Assembly: GCA_030765065.1 (NCBI GenBank)
Contig: CM060975.1
Location: 170,348,993 to 170,412,992 of the forward strand
Reading direction: 5' to 3'
From: Deroplatys truncata
Taxonomy: Eukaryota; Arthropoda; Insecta; Mantodea; Mantidae
DNA: 64,000 bases
A program made the position numbers and the translations under genes. Within the stretch, counting starts at the first letter, position 1. Each line of letters opens with the position of its first letter. The notes under the pieces were generated by a model. It worked only from the letters and a program-made list of their open reading frames with translations. It ran no database searches and was not told the DNA's origin. Shown piece by piece: positions 1 to 9,626 of this stretch.

Positions 1-894
1 AGGACGCCATGCAAATTCGTTTTGTGCTATCCTAAAGGAAAGAGACAAAGAGGATGACCGACAAGAAGATAGAAGTTGTAATCTAACTTTGAGATCGGAA
101 AAGGCAAAGCAAGATAGCCTAATTGTGGTAGATTATGATGATTATTATTATGATGATAATGTATCAAGAATATCAGAAATCACCACAGATCTGAATAATC
201 CAAAGTCCTTTGATAATACTGTTATTTTAATCATATTTCTATATTCTATGTACAAATCAATTTAAATTGTCACATTTCTTTGTACTGCTTAATGATTTGT
301 CATGCTATTACCAGTTACCTTTGTAATATTCCATATATGTTCTAGCAATAGTGTTTGTTGTTTCATTATTGTTTTCTGTACTTAATGTTTTTAATACTGT
401 AATATTGTGTTCGCCAAAAAAACATTGAGTTCTGCAACCTTAAATAAATACATTAAAGTAAAATTTGATGTGATATATTCGTATGATATTCTCTTCCTTC
501 TATTGCTTATTAGTTAGTATGCAAATAATTCTTATTAAAGTTTATTTTCCGATCTACTTCATTTTAATCAGATAAACGAAACAGCTACATTACACATTTC
601 GTTATAGACACAAAGGGAACAGCGGCTAGCCCCATAGCTCAGTCGGTGGCGCAACTTCTCTAGTCAAGATTAGTCTGTATCCTCCCCAGAGTCTGGAAGT
701 ATGAATAAGATTGTGAATGTGTATATGACCAAATGATTAAAAAACCAAAAGTGCAAGTAACTCAACGACAAGAGTTACACGAGTTAACACCATTGCCAAT
801 AGTCAACAGTTCCAAACGAAAGGCCTCCAATAAAGCCAATATAGTTAAAGACGGGGTATAAATGGAACTAAAAAAAATAAAAAAGAACGATAGT
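1..894. other. AT-rich stretch without a gene
   Basis: No credible coding region is visible; all frames are short and AT-driven. Around 627-665 there is a short tRNA A-box-like string (CCCATAGCTCAGTCGGTGG) with no matching B box downstream, perhaps a SINE scrap. The rest looks like intergenic or intronic DNA. Confidence 0.5.
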
Positions 895-1607
895 CATGTG
901 TTTAAAAACTGGACGCTATACGCTTGCCTTCAAATTCCATACTGTTTCCATGCGATCGTGAGAAACAACTGAATGTTGACAGGAATTTACGAGAATTAGA
1001 AAGAAATTAATAAGTCGAACCTTTAATAACGGATATCTCAGAAACGCCTTATGCCGCAATAAACTTATGTTAAATAAATTGTGTATTTTAAAGAGATCTA
1101 CACTTTCTGTGTAGGGCGTTTTCGTCTATCGCTTAACGTTTACCAGTTATACAAGATTATATCAAATTCCTTCCGAATGAAGAGGACTTCACAGACTATT
1201 CCCAGAAAATTCAAGATATACATTTTACTTATCATGAAAATATCTTTAATATATGGTATTTTATACATCCGTAGAGACATTTTTTAGAAAATAAAAAGTT
1301 TCGAAAGTTTTTCCACTTAAAGGGTAGTTTGGGCTGGAAGATTTCTTGTGAATCTTCGTGTCGTATCTTTGGAAGATATCGAAGTTAAATTCCAAGTTTG
1401 GTATGTATTTCTTTTCGTTTTTGAGTTAATGCTGTTCACAGACACATACACATGCACATGTTTCCTAAATGCCTTATTTACTTAACATGTATGCAAAACA
1501 TGGGGCCTCAAAAAATGTATTTATGGCAAAATCTTGGTATCGAATTTTTGAGTGGAATGCACGTATCTACTATGTACGTGGTAGAGAAAGTAAAAAAAAA
1601 ATAGAAT
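895..1607 (+). repeat. Interspersed repeat family A, copy 1
   Basis: This segment shares an ordered set of blocks with copies near 59640 and 61790 (same strand) and 50330, 50960 and 53700 (opposite strand). Shared landmarks in order are a GATCTACA block with a GTGTAG core, a TTTACCAGTTAT block, a GAGGACTTCACAG block, an AATCTTCGTGTCG block followed by TTGGAAGATA, a run of CACACA, and an end block GGTATCGAATTTTTG(A/G)GTGGAAT followed by GTAGAGAAAGTAAAA. No coding capacity is evident. It is probably a non-autonomous element or LINE tail, of unknown class. Confidence 0.7.
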
Positions 1608-2739
1608 AAGAGAGAGTTCTCTAGAATTTTTAGCAAACAAGAAACGAGCAGTTTGGTTTAGTCTCTTTGGCTTTCAATTAAACTTTGGTATGTCTTCAGT
1701 CCTATCTAAGTAAAATAAAGCAATAATTTGTCATACAAACATGAAGGGAACACCTGAAGCAGACCAGAAAAATTGCAAGTGTATAATCTATTAAGTTTAA
1801 GATAGTTCTGAAGTCATTGTAAATCAGATATTTCTTCAGTTTATTTTACTTCCAGGATTGCTAGACAATGACCATCTGCCCGCTTTTATGGACATCTTGA
1901 TATTGCAGGTATCAATGTTAACATTATTTTCAAATTTAGTAAACCACAAAATAAAGAAAGAGTACCCCATTTTCTGAAAAATAAAACTTTCATTTTTTGA
2001 TGGAAAAATATGTGAAAGAACACTCATTATCTCAAGATTTTTCTAAAAGATACTAGTCTTTTTGGCTAAGTACAGAAGCTTCAAATAGCAGGAACAAAAA
2101 ATCCGGAATATTCTATATTTTTAGAAGGCATACGAAAAATACAACAGAAAAAATTATCCCAGAATTGTCTGTAAAAATACAGTTTTGCAAATGCAAAGCG
2201 TATTACGTATATAAGGACCAGAAAATGGGAATAAATTAATTTATGATAAACGTAAACATCTAATATAAAACCTTGCGTTACGATGCAATGTTCGCGCTGA
2301 TATACAATTCGAATCAAAAGAGTTCTAAAAGCACACATTAAGACAGAAACCACAGTTTTGTACAGTCATACTGTTATACTGCTTTGGATTTCTTTTCTAG
2401 TTAAATGATGATGTACTGTTTAATTGACTGCACGCATAGCAGATCACTGGATCTATGATTAAAGGAAAGAAGTAGTACATAGCGGAATTGACAAACAGAT
2501 TCTGTCTACACTTGGGTGGACGAAATACAGCAAGCGCATGCGCCTCATGGCCGTACTTAATTTTCCTGTCCCTGGAATCTTACAAGAAGAGAACAGTACT
2601 AAAAATATACATTTGGTAACTACATACTAGTGTAATGGGAAAAAATAAAAAGTACAGAAAAATTATAAGAATGAATTAAAATTACATGTACAGCATAAAT
2701 GTTTGCAGTGTTCTGACCCTTAAGAAGTCGTTTTTATGT
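1608..2739. other. Stretch without a recognisable gene
   Basis: AT-rich sequence with only short open frames that lack codon bias or known motifs. Nothing recognisable is seen. Confidence 0.5.
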
Positions 2740-3660
2740 ACTCTTTCCCCTCCAACCTTCTCCAGGGCAATTAACCCCTTTGCCGAATCTAAAATGACCC
2801 CATTTTGTAATATGCAGTCCAATATACATTCAAGCAAGTCTTCATTCCCCTATTGAACTCCAGAAAGTGTGGTAATATATATTGTTTTCTTAATAATTCC
2901 GTTTCCCTGCACTGAGCCAGAATATGATTCCATGTTTCCCTTTCTCTACAGAGTGGACATATTCTTACTCCGATGTCATTAGTTATTTGTTTCCTTTCCA
3001 GACGTCCTATCTTAGCTATGCTAAACTGCTTCTTTGTTGTCTTGTACAATCATCTAAGTAGGCCTCCCTCCTCCAGAACCGCGCTATTTGACACTAAGTT
3101 AAGTGAAATTTTAACTGCACATTGTGATTCAAATTTTGTTCGTCAAAATCACGCATTCTTTGAATTACCTTCCACCAGCTACGGCTCATGTCCCCCATTC
3201 CAGTTTCTTCTAACCTCTTACGCAATTTCGTTGCCCAACACGTATCCCACCCTTCACATACATGCTCCCTGCACACCGCACGTAGAAGTCCTGATCCCAC
3301 TTATTTTTAGATGTTATGATTTCATTGTATAAGCGAAACTGTTTAAGAACCCCACAATCTGCAGTGCCCCTTCCCCCAGTAGAATTCGCTTCAGAGAACG
3401 CATCTGGAATGATTAAACTTTTCAGTATTTTTCCACACCCAAATTTCTACGCCATATGATAAACTAGACCTAACGATAGCTCTGTATACCATCTGCATTG
3501 TTCTTATTGGTATATAGGATATTTTATAAGAGACTTAATGACCCTCTGTAGCTTTTACTATGCGTTTTGTGATGTCTATGTACTTCCCCAACCTTTCGTT
3601 CATAGTAATGTGAAGCCTAGATACTTATGTAGAGCATAACAGGCCTTAAGGAAATAAATG
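2740..3660 (-). mobile_element. Non-LTR retrotransposon 3' fragment
   Basis: Read on the minus strand, the segment from about 3640 leftward gives peptides typical of the region after the reverse transcriptase in LINEs (HKYLGF, then a run ending in VRSSLSYGVEIW). Near 2930-2990 it gives the C-terminal zinc-finger motif CPLCRERETWNHILAQC (C-x2-C ... H-x4-C) that ends many Jockey, R1 and I-type LINEs. The frames are interrupted several times by stops and frame changes, so this is a decayed 5'-truncated copy. The clade is not certain. Confidence 0.65.
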
Positions 3661-4185
3661 CAATGGATGCTATGACTGAAAGGTATGGATTTGCAGAAAA
3701 AACCCTTAAGGTTTACAAAATAGGTGTCGTGTCAATTCTTTGAATTCAAGTGAAGTATATTCATTGAAGCAAAATCAGTAATGTTTTATATGTTAATCTT
3801 CCATACAAATTATACGATAATATAGCAATCTCTTTGTCGTTATCTTAGAAGCAGGTATAACTTTCAAGAAAGTAAAACTAGGTGTTTGCTAACCAAAGAA
3901 TGTTAGAGAAACTGGTTCACTTTGTATAGAAGTATTCAAATAATAAAAGCAATTTCAGAATGATTACGCTTTTGTGAAAATTAGGCAGAATTGTTTGAGA
4001 CTACAGTATCTTTAATGACATGGCATCTATAATTTAACTCAAATTTAAATCATTAGGCAATAAAGGATTAATTAGTTTATTGCATTATTATATTGTATAG
4101 TACACATAATACACTGTGTTCCCGAATCACGGTCCACTTTTTCAAAAAGGCATCTCAAATGACAAAATTAGGGAAGTAGTAGGGA
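3661..4185. other. Stretch without a recognisable gene
   Basis: AT-rich spacer between the LINE fragment and the tandem duplication that precedes the Polinton. No open frame of interest and no recognisable repeat boundary. Confidence 0.45.
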
Positions 4186-4385
4186 AATGGGCTTTCTGGC
4201 GCTGTTAATTTATGCATGGCTATTCATATGCAAATGAGCTCCCCCACCTCCTCTCCCCCCACCTCCTCTCCCCCCCACCCCCAGCTCCTTGGCATGGGCA
4301 TTCTGGCGCAGTTAATTTATGCATGACTATTCATATGCAAATGAGCTCCCCCACCTCCTCTCCCCCACCCCCAGCTCCTTGGTAG
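4186..4385. repeat. Two-copy tandem duplication with C-rich tract
   Basis: Two units of about 107 and 92 bp lie head to tail. Each has CTGGCGC(T/A)GTTAATTTATGC, then ATTCATATGCAAATGAG, then a C-rich tract with CCACCTCCTC and CCCCAGCTCCTTGG. Each unit contains the octamer ATGCAAAT, known as a POU-protein site in animals; any function here is untested. The second unit is shorter because the C-rich tract has contracted. Confidence 0.75.
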
Positions 4386-4432
4386 TTTTAGTTGCAGCTG
4401 CGGTCGTAAATCATGTTGAGTACAGTGGAGGC

Positions 4433-4471
4433 TTGACAGTTAAGCAATTAAGGCTGTCAATCAACTGTCAA
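4433..4471. repeat. Small inverted repeat beside the Polinton
   Basis: TTGACAGTT at 4433-4441 is perfectly inverted as AACTGTCAA at 4463-4471, with an extra CTGTCAA in the loop. It sits 25 bp outside the left Polinton end. It may be chance or the trace of a small palindromic element. Confidence 0.4.
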
Positions 4472-4600
4472 AACGAACAAAGGGGTCATAAATTTAAGGT
4501 TCTGTAACAAAGGCGAGATGTTTTTCCTACCCATCCCACATCAGGCCACTTCTGCACCTGGTCAGTTACCCGCCCCCACTTCCATTGTGTGTCAAACACG

Positions 4601-5100
4601 TGGCATACTCATCCCACAACACAATAACAAAGCCTGACCCTTTCCATTGTGTAAGAGATTCTATTGTGTGTGCCTTTCTATTGTCCGGTGCAAGCATTCT
4701 TTAGAAAGACCACCTGGCATACTCATCCCACAACCCAATAACAAAGCCTGACCCTTTCCATTGTGTAAGAGATTCTATTGTGTGTGCCTTTCTATTGTCC
4801 CGTGCAAGCATTCTTTAGAAAGACCACCTGGCATACTCATCCCACAACCCAATAACAAAGCCTGACCCTTTCCATTGTGTAAGAGATTCTATTGTCCTTG
4901 GCAAGGCTAGTTTAGAAAGACACCTGCAGCGTTCCCATCCCACAATCCAATAACAAAGCCTGACCCTTTCCATTGTGTAAGAGATTCTATTGTGTGTGCC
5001 TTTCTATTGTCCTTGGCAAGGCTAGTTTAGAAAGACACCTGCAGCGTTCCCATCCCACAATCCAATAACAAAGCCTGACCCTTTCCATTGCTTGGCCACC
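4601..5100 (+). repeat. Tandem repeat of ~114 bp in left TIR
   Basis: Five head-to-tail units, the first three starting at 4601, 4715 and 4829 (period 114 bp), then two variants near 4921 and 5037. Each contains CATCCCACAA, a CCAATAACAAAGCCTG block, CCATTGTGTAAGAG and usually TGTGTGCCTTTCTATTGTCC. The same array stands inverted near the right end at about 22470-22975. The CCAATAACAAAG core could be bound by a protein, but that is speculation. Confidence 0.85.
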
Positions 5101-5339
5101 TGCTAGTTTAACAAAAGAATTCGAGGGTTGCTTTATACTCGTCCTGTCCTTGTTTGTGTGAAAGAGAGAGAAGCTTGTTTACCAACTCTGCGTGACGTCA
5201 TAGTTGGCCATCATGATTTTGCCTGAGGGAGTTCTCTCCGATGTTTTACGACCTCCTACGAATATACCCGAGCATAGTTAACAAGCATTCTGTTTCAGCC
5301 AACGACTCCGAAAAAAGCGCCTAATATACATTTCATTAC

Positions 5340-6130
5340 GTGCATTCAACCTCTGAGTGATATCCATAGATCGGTGTTCGATTCTTACTGTAATCAAAAG
5401 TTTATTGCTAATGAGAAATTAATGATTGATATTATTATATCATTACCTTAATTAATAAAAACGGCGTTCAGAGAATTCTAGCTAGAGTCTTACCAAGTGA
5501 AGCTCTAACGCGCAATAACTATTAAACTATGCAAGACCAGATTGAAAATGTATTTAACAAATATAATTTAATTTTTATACATCATCATCCTAATTAATGA
5601 AAGACCGTTCAGAGGACCCTAGTTTGAATCTTACCCTGCAAACTCTAATGTGTAACATCTAGTAAATTACGGATGCGTGCTCTAAGAATATATTAAACAC
5701 ATGCGTATACTTAGGTATCCAAGTTGATATTTTCTTAGGGTAAAACATTATTATATCATTACCCTGATTAAAGCCCGTTCAGAGGTTTCTAGTTCGAGTC
5801 TTACCCTGCAAGCTCTATGCCTACTAACTATTAAATTACGGAAGCGTGCACGATAAGATTAAAAATGTATTTAACAAATATAATTTAATTTTATACATTA
5901 CGCTGTTTTAATGAAAGGTATTCTTAGGAACCCAGAAGCCCATAGTTCGAACCTTACCCAGCGAAACGCCATAATAAATACTAAATTATTGAAGAGTGAA
6001 CGGTCAGATTAAAATGTGTTTAACAAATATAATTTAATATACACGACATTACAATGTTTAACGAGCTGTATTCCTAGGAAGCAGAGGTCCCTAGTTCGAA
6101 TCCTGCCCTGCGAAACGCTATAATAACTAT
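5340..6130 (+). repeat. Tandem units with tRNA T-arm-like cores in left TIR
   Basis: About six diverged units of roughly 130-160 bp. Each has a core near CCTAGTTCGAATCTTACCCTGC followed by a CTCTAAT or ACGCTATAATAACTA block and an AT-rich part with TTTAACAAATATAATTTA. Cores lie near 5370, 5490, 5620, 5780, 5950 and 6090. GTTCGAATC matches the tRNA B box (T-loop). No matching A box is obvious, so this is not a set of tRNA genes. Confidence 0.7.
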
Positions 6131-6250
6131 TAAACTATGCACGGGCATATTAAAAATGTATTTATCAAATATAATTATTTATATTAAACCCCTGCGTATA
6201 CTTAGATATTCCGATGCCTAGACACGATTCTTTATTTTCTTTCTTCTCCC

Positions 6251-6563
6251 TCTTTCTTTCTCCACAACTTGTACACATCCGGGCACTCCCATATACACGA
6301 GCACATGTGCATACATCAACGTGCATACACAGGTGCATGCATGCACATACATGTAACGCAACAATTATCTCTTTCAAACAGAGATATCAAAAAACTTTAC
6401 GTGCATTGCCTCTCTATAATAAAAGTTTTCATTTCCCTCACTAAATCATTTATTCTCTTGCATAGAAAAACACATTCATCCCCCCTCCCCTATAGATCGC
6501 TTCCCCCACCGATCCTCTCTGCAAGTCATTACATGTGATAGAAGAACCGGTTTTTCTAGCCGC
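6251..6563. other. Polinton subterminal spacer
   Basis: Unique sequence between the left TIR and the first Polinton promoter. It has a T/C-rich start, a CA-rich tract with alternating ACATGTGCAT-like words near 6300-6350, and no convincing coding frame. Confidence 0.5.
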
Positions 6564-6573
6564 TATATATAAG
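6564..6573 (+). promoter_or_regulatory. TATA box of the four-exon Polinton gene
   Basis: TATATATAAG lies 59 bp before the ATG at 6632, the right place for a core promoter with a 5' leader of about 30 bases. It is the first of a series of TATA boxes placed close to Polinton start codons. Confidence 0.65.
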
Positions 6574-6631
6574 CACCCCCTTCTCGCACTGCTCTGAATA
6601 TTATTCGAGGTGTAATCGAGTCGATAATACA

Positions 6632-7786
6632 ATGGACGATTTTTGGAGTGAATGCGGGGAAGAATCATACCATTATACATATTATCATAAAGAGTCGTGT
6701 AATGGCATCATGCATTCTATAGTGTGTAACATGCCTTCCTATCATGACCAGATGACTTCTCGAGGCATATGCACAGACAACTGCCCTGTCTACAAAAGAA
6801 GCATCATGTAAGTATCGTTTTTATTATTGAATGCAAGCTCTAAAAAGAATGCAATTGTTCTCTAAAGAAGAGTGAAAAATTAAAATGGTTCATTCTATTG
6901 TACCTTCTTTCTTTCTAGAGTAACTGATACCGAAAGTGAGGGTGAGATGCTCAGCCTCATTTCAAATCACAGCTCTCTGTGGCATTCAGAGTACTGCAAT
7001 GGGTATACTCACTCTGTACTGTGTGCAAAACCAGAGGTGCACGACAAGATGGCGTCATACTTTCCATGCAATGAGAGCTGCAGTGTATTCCTCTTCAGAC
7101 AGAGAAATTTAAAGTGAGTACCTCTTTAAATATGTATCATTATTGTACATTGCTATTGTCATATACGTAACTCCAGAGAACATTGATGTAAACATTAATT
7201 GTATGCGATACTAACATACATTACATTCTACTATAGTACAAGAGCAGTTGTATACGACTAACACTGGAAATTATAATGACTTTTGCAGAATTCAAATGAC
7301 GACACCAGCGCCTAAAACCGAGGTAGATTCCGATGATAAAGAACCAGAAGATATAGTGGAATATCCCATTGCACAGCAGTATGCTAAACACATAGATGAG
7401 GAACAGGATCCTAACTCACCGCAGGCTGTGGATCTAACACAGACGACCTCCGAGTCTCCCCTTGGAAAGCCTGCAGAACTCGGGAAAACATTGACGTGAG
7501 TATTTTCACATATATAAAAATCATTGTTTCATTTTAAGTGTACACTAACAAAAATATGTAATTCTTTTCAGGATACCTTAACTTCACCAAGCACTTTTCT
7601 AAGACCTTCATTGTGTAATGTTTCAGGCGGTGCAATAAGGGGAAGAAGAAGAGGAACAGCTTTGCAGACCTGCAAAGGAGGCTGACGCTATTGGAGGATA
7701 GAATAAGCAACATCGAGACGCCCAAGAAACATGATGGTAAGAAGCGTGTGCCGAGACGTCTACATCTCGAAAAGGCGCAGCATTAA
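6632..7786 (+). CDS. Four-exon Polinton gene with a duplicated Cys-bearing exon
   Basis: Function unknown. Four open segments have canonical GT...AG borders: 6632-6807, 6919-7113, 7289-7495 and 7627-7786. All three introns (about 111, 175 and 131 bp) split the codon after its second base, so the reading frame stays consistent. The first two exons encode related peptides: each has an acidic start, then SC/YCNG, H-S-(I/V)-(V/L)-C, H-D-(Q/K)-M and a final C-x3-C pattern, which suggests exon duplication. The third exon is acidic and rich in P, D, E and T. The fourth is basic and ends in a leucine-patterned stretch (FADLQRRLTLLEDRI) that could form a short coiled coil. The ATG follows the TATA box at 6564. 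The cysteine and histidine spacing could bind a metal; that is inference. Splicing is inferred from sequence only. Confidence 0.6.
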
Positions 7787-8177
7787 CATAGGATTCTTCT
7801 ATGATCTTCCAGTGCTTTTAGTGAAAAACACAGACAAATTTGTATACATGACAATTCAAGACTGGGAGATAATTCGTGAGAGTCTTCCTACATTCAGTGC
7901 ATTCCTCCAAACGAGAAAGTATCCGCGTGTGGAATATTGTGAAAATATTCTTTTTTCTTATAATATTGTTGCTTATATGCAAGAGACAGAAATAAAATTT
8001 TTGAACACTAATTTAAATGATTGTGAAATATTTTTAAATAGAGATGAAATTTGCAGGCTAAAAAGACTTGAATCGTTTATAGACTACCATTTAGGTAACC
8101 TGACTGATGCAAATGTAATGCAATATGTTGGAACGAGGAGTTGGAGGAAGAAAGTGATGGAAATGAAGGATAAATAA
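7731..8177 (+). CDS. Small Polinton protein of unknown function
   Basis: A 148-residue open frame that begins inside the last exon of the preceding gene in another frame and runs to just before a poly(A) signal. I do not recognise the family. It is rich in I, L, F, N and E, has no evident signal peptide and reads as a soluble alpha/beta protein (for example MTIQDWEIIRESL, then FINYHLGNL-like helices near the end). The length and the lack of stops in AT-rich DNA support a real gene. Because its start overlaps the upstream gene, it could be reached by an alternative splice from the exons at 6632-7495 or by its own message; the sequence does not decide. Confidence 0.55.
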   Translation: MMVRSVCRDVYISKRRSINIGFFYDLPVLLVKNTDKFVYMTIQDWEIIRESLPTFSAFLQTRKYPRVEYCENILFSYNIVAYMQETEIKFLNTNLNDCEIFLNRDEICRLKRLESFIDYHLGNLTDANVMQYVGTRSWRKKVMEMKDK

Positions 8178-8276
8178 TAACAATAAAAAGAATGAAAGTA
8201 TGTTTTTACATAGTGTTTTTATTCATTAATAATCCTTACATTGCTAATGAAAAAACAAATCCTTACAATGATTAGT
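8178..8276. terminator. Convergent poly(A) region
   Basis: Between the + gene ending at 8177 and the - capsid gene ending at 8277 lie AATAAA-type signals in both directions: CAATAAAAAG just after the + stop, and TTTTTATTCA, which reads as a poly(A) signal on the minus strand. This compact shared end fits a virus-like layout. Confidence 0.55.
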
Positions 8277-9491
8277 TTAAAATAAAAGCTGCATCACATG
8301 AGTCAGAGGCTTGTATGTAAATACTTTATCGTGAATTATCAAACAATACAATGTGGTCTGTGCAGGAATATTCGCACTAGCTTGAATTTCTATTCTAATG
8401 TTAACAGCACCATTTACAACTTCCTCTGGTTGATGTGAGCAATCTATAACAAATATAGGAGCAAATTTAAGAAAATCTTTTCTCTTCAATAAAGGATAGT
8501 TCTCTTTTTCATAATAAGAGTTTTGAAACTTTGAGTACATATCATACAAAGATGCAAATCTAGAGTTTCCAAAATCCAAATTCATGTCGTGATAGGGATA
8601 ACATTCGCTATTAAGATAAATTCTCAAATTAGTTATGTTACAATGATCAAAAAGAGAACCGTCTTTAGATGCATTACTCGATCTTAAAGTTTGAGCACCC
8701 AAAATGACAAATCTCGGCTTCTCCATTTTTGATGTGGTGGCGACATTCCAAGTGAATGATTTAGTTTGCGGCACAGCAGGCTGAGTATGCAGATCCATGG
8801 TCCTAAATGGGAGATACAGCGCCTTGTCCGACTTGACAATCTTGAGAATTTCAACCTTTTCAGCATCAGAAAGTCGTATCACTGGCATTCTCCACTCGAT
8901 TCGTGCAAGTTTAACACTTGCATTCTCTTCACCCTTAGGCGCTATAATACAGTTTTTAGAGTCCTTGGATCGAATCAGCACCAACTCAAACTTGCTATTG
9001 AGTATGAGTTCCTTATGGTCGTCAGCAAATCCCAGAAGCATCGAAAGCGGTACTATGGCGTTGAAGGCTCCATTTGCTGTATTCACAATGTCCATGTCTT
9101 CTCCAGGATAGCACCATCCAGCATTCAGCAAGCGATCAGACTCCATTGGATTGAGAGCAGCATAGTTGCGTAAAGTTGAGGCGATCCCGGGGTTCCTGGT
9201 TCGATCAATAGTTGAGCCGTTCATATCCAGTCGAATCTCCTCAAACATGAATGCAATAGCGTTATTGGTAAGCTTTGCAGTAGTAGCTGTTCCATTAGGT
9301 TTAGTAATACTCCCCTCGATGTATAGATAACTTCGATTAGGTAAAGTATATAAATCCTCAGCTTGACAAGGGATTCTAATTTCATCATTAGCGTCCAGAG
9401 CCGATGTATTATACAGAAAAAACACATGTTCCTCTTCTTTAGTGATCTTGTCATCGAATGTCGGTGCGCTGGTAACATTGAAGATGTCCAT
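8277..9491 (-). CDS. Polinton major capsid protein (double jelly roll)
   Basis: A 404-residue intact frame. Its place next to the minor capsid and protease, its length, and its all-beta composition match the double-jelly-roll major capsid protein known from insect Polintons, which forms the hexagonal shell units of a predicted icosahedral virion. Recognisable features are the N-terminal FFLYNTSALDANDEIRIPC strand-rich region, IAFMFEEIRLDMNG (about residues 78-91) and a second repeat-like half beginning near residue 210 (a KALYLPFRTMDLH strand). The ATG is the first in frame and follows a TATA box by about 105 bp. No signal peptide or membrane segment. Assignment rests on family resemblance recalled by eye, not on a structure search. 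Confidence 0.75.
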   Translation of the reverse strand: MDIFNVTSAPTFDDKITKEEEHVFFLYNTSALDANDEIRIPCQAEDLYTLPNRSYLYIEGSITKPNGTATTAKLTNNAIAFMFEEIRLDMNGSTIDRTRNPGIASTLRNYAALNPMESDRLLNAGWCYPGEDMDIVNTANGAFNAIVPLSMLLGFADDHKELILNSKFELVLIRSKDSKNCIIAPKGEENASVKLARIEWRMPVIRLSDAEKVEILKIVKSDKALYLPFRTMDLHTQPAVPQTKSFTWNVATTSKMEKPRFVILGAQTLRSSNASKDGSLFDHCNITNLRIYLNSECYPYHDMNLDFGNSRFASLYDMYSKFQNSYYEKENYPLLKRKDFLKFAPIFVIDCSHQPEEVVNGAVNIRIEIQASANIPAQTTLYCLIIHDKVFTYKPLTHVMQLLF

Positions 9492-9596
9492 GATTATAGA
9501 AGTCTAAAGCCCAATACCTGGAGGAAGTGTCGATTGCGTGATGTTAACCCTCCGGGTGTCAAGGGTAGAGTATGATGTGTGCGTTGAATCACTCCC

Positions 9597-9604
9597 TTAT
9601 TATA
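9597..9604 (-). promoter_or_regulatory. TATA box of the capsid gene
   Basis: On the minus strand TATAATAA, within GGATATAATAAGGG, lies about 105 bp before the capsid ATG at 9491. It sits in the gap between the minor-capsid stop and the capsid start, so the capsid has its own promoter. Confidence 0.55.
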
Positions 9605-9626
9605 TCCTCGACGTCATTGACTTCTT

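Larger units (their letters stand above)
4497..6250 (+). repeat. Left Polinton terminal inverted repeat
   Basis: About 1754 bp that match the reverse complement of 21318-23071 with only scattered differences. The outer part holds five tandem units with a period of about 114 bp; the inner part holds about six units carrying tRNA T-arm-like cores. The inner border is set where identity stops after TTCTTTCTTCTCCC. Confidence 0.93.

Noticed and set aside
627-665. tRNA gene
   Set aside because: Only an A-box-like word is present; no B box at the right spacing.
4491-4497. 6-bp Polinton target duplication
   Set aside because: AATTTA at the left and TAAATG at the right are not direct repeats; the short ATTTA/TAAAT match is inverted and may be chance extension of the TIR.
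8684-9575. Genes on the opposite strand or other frames of the capsid gene
   Set aside because: They are shadows of the intact capsid frame, with no motifs or promoter.
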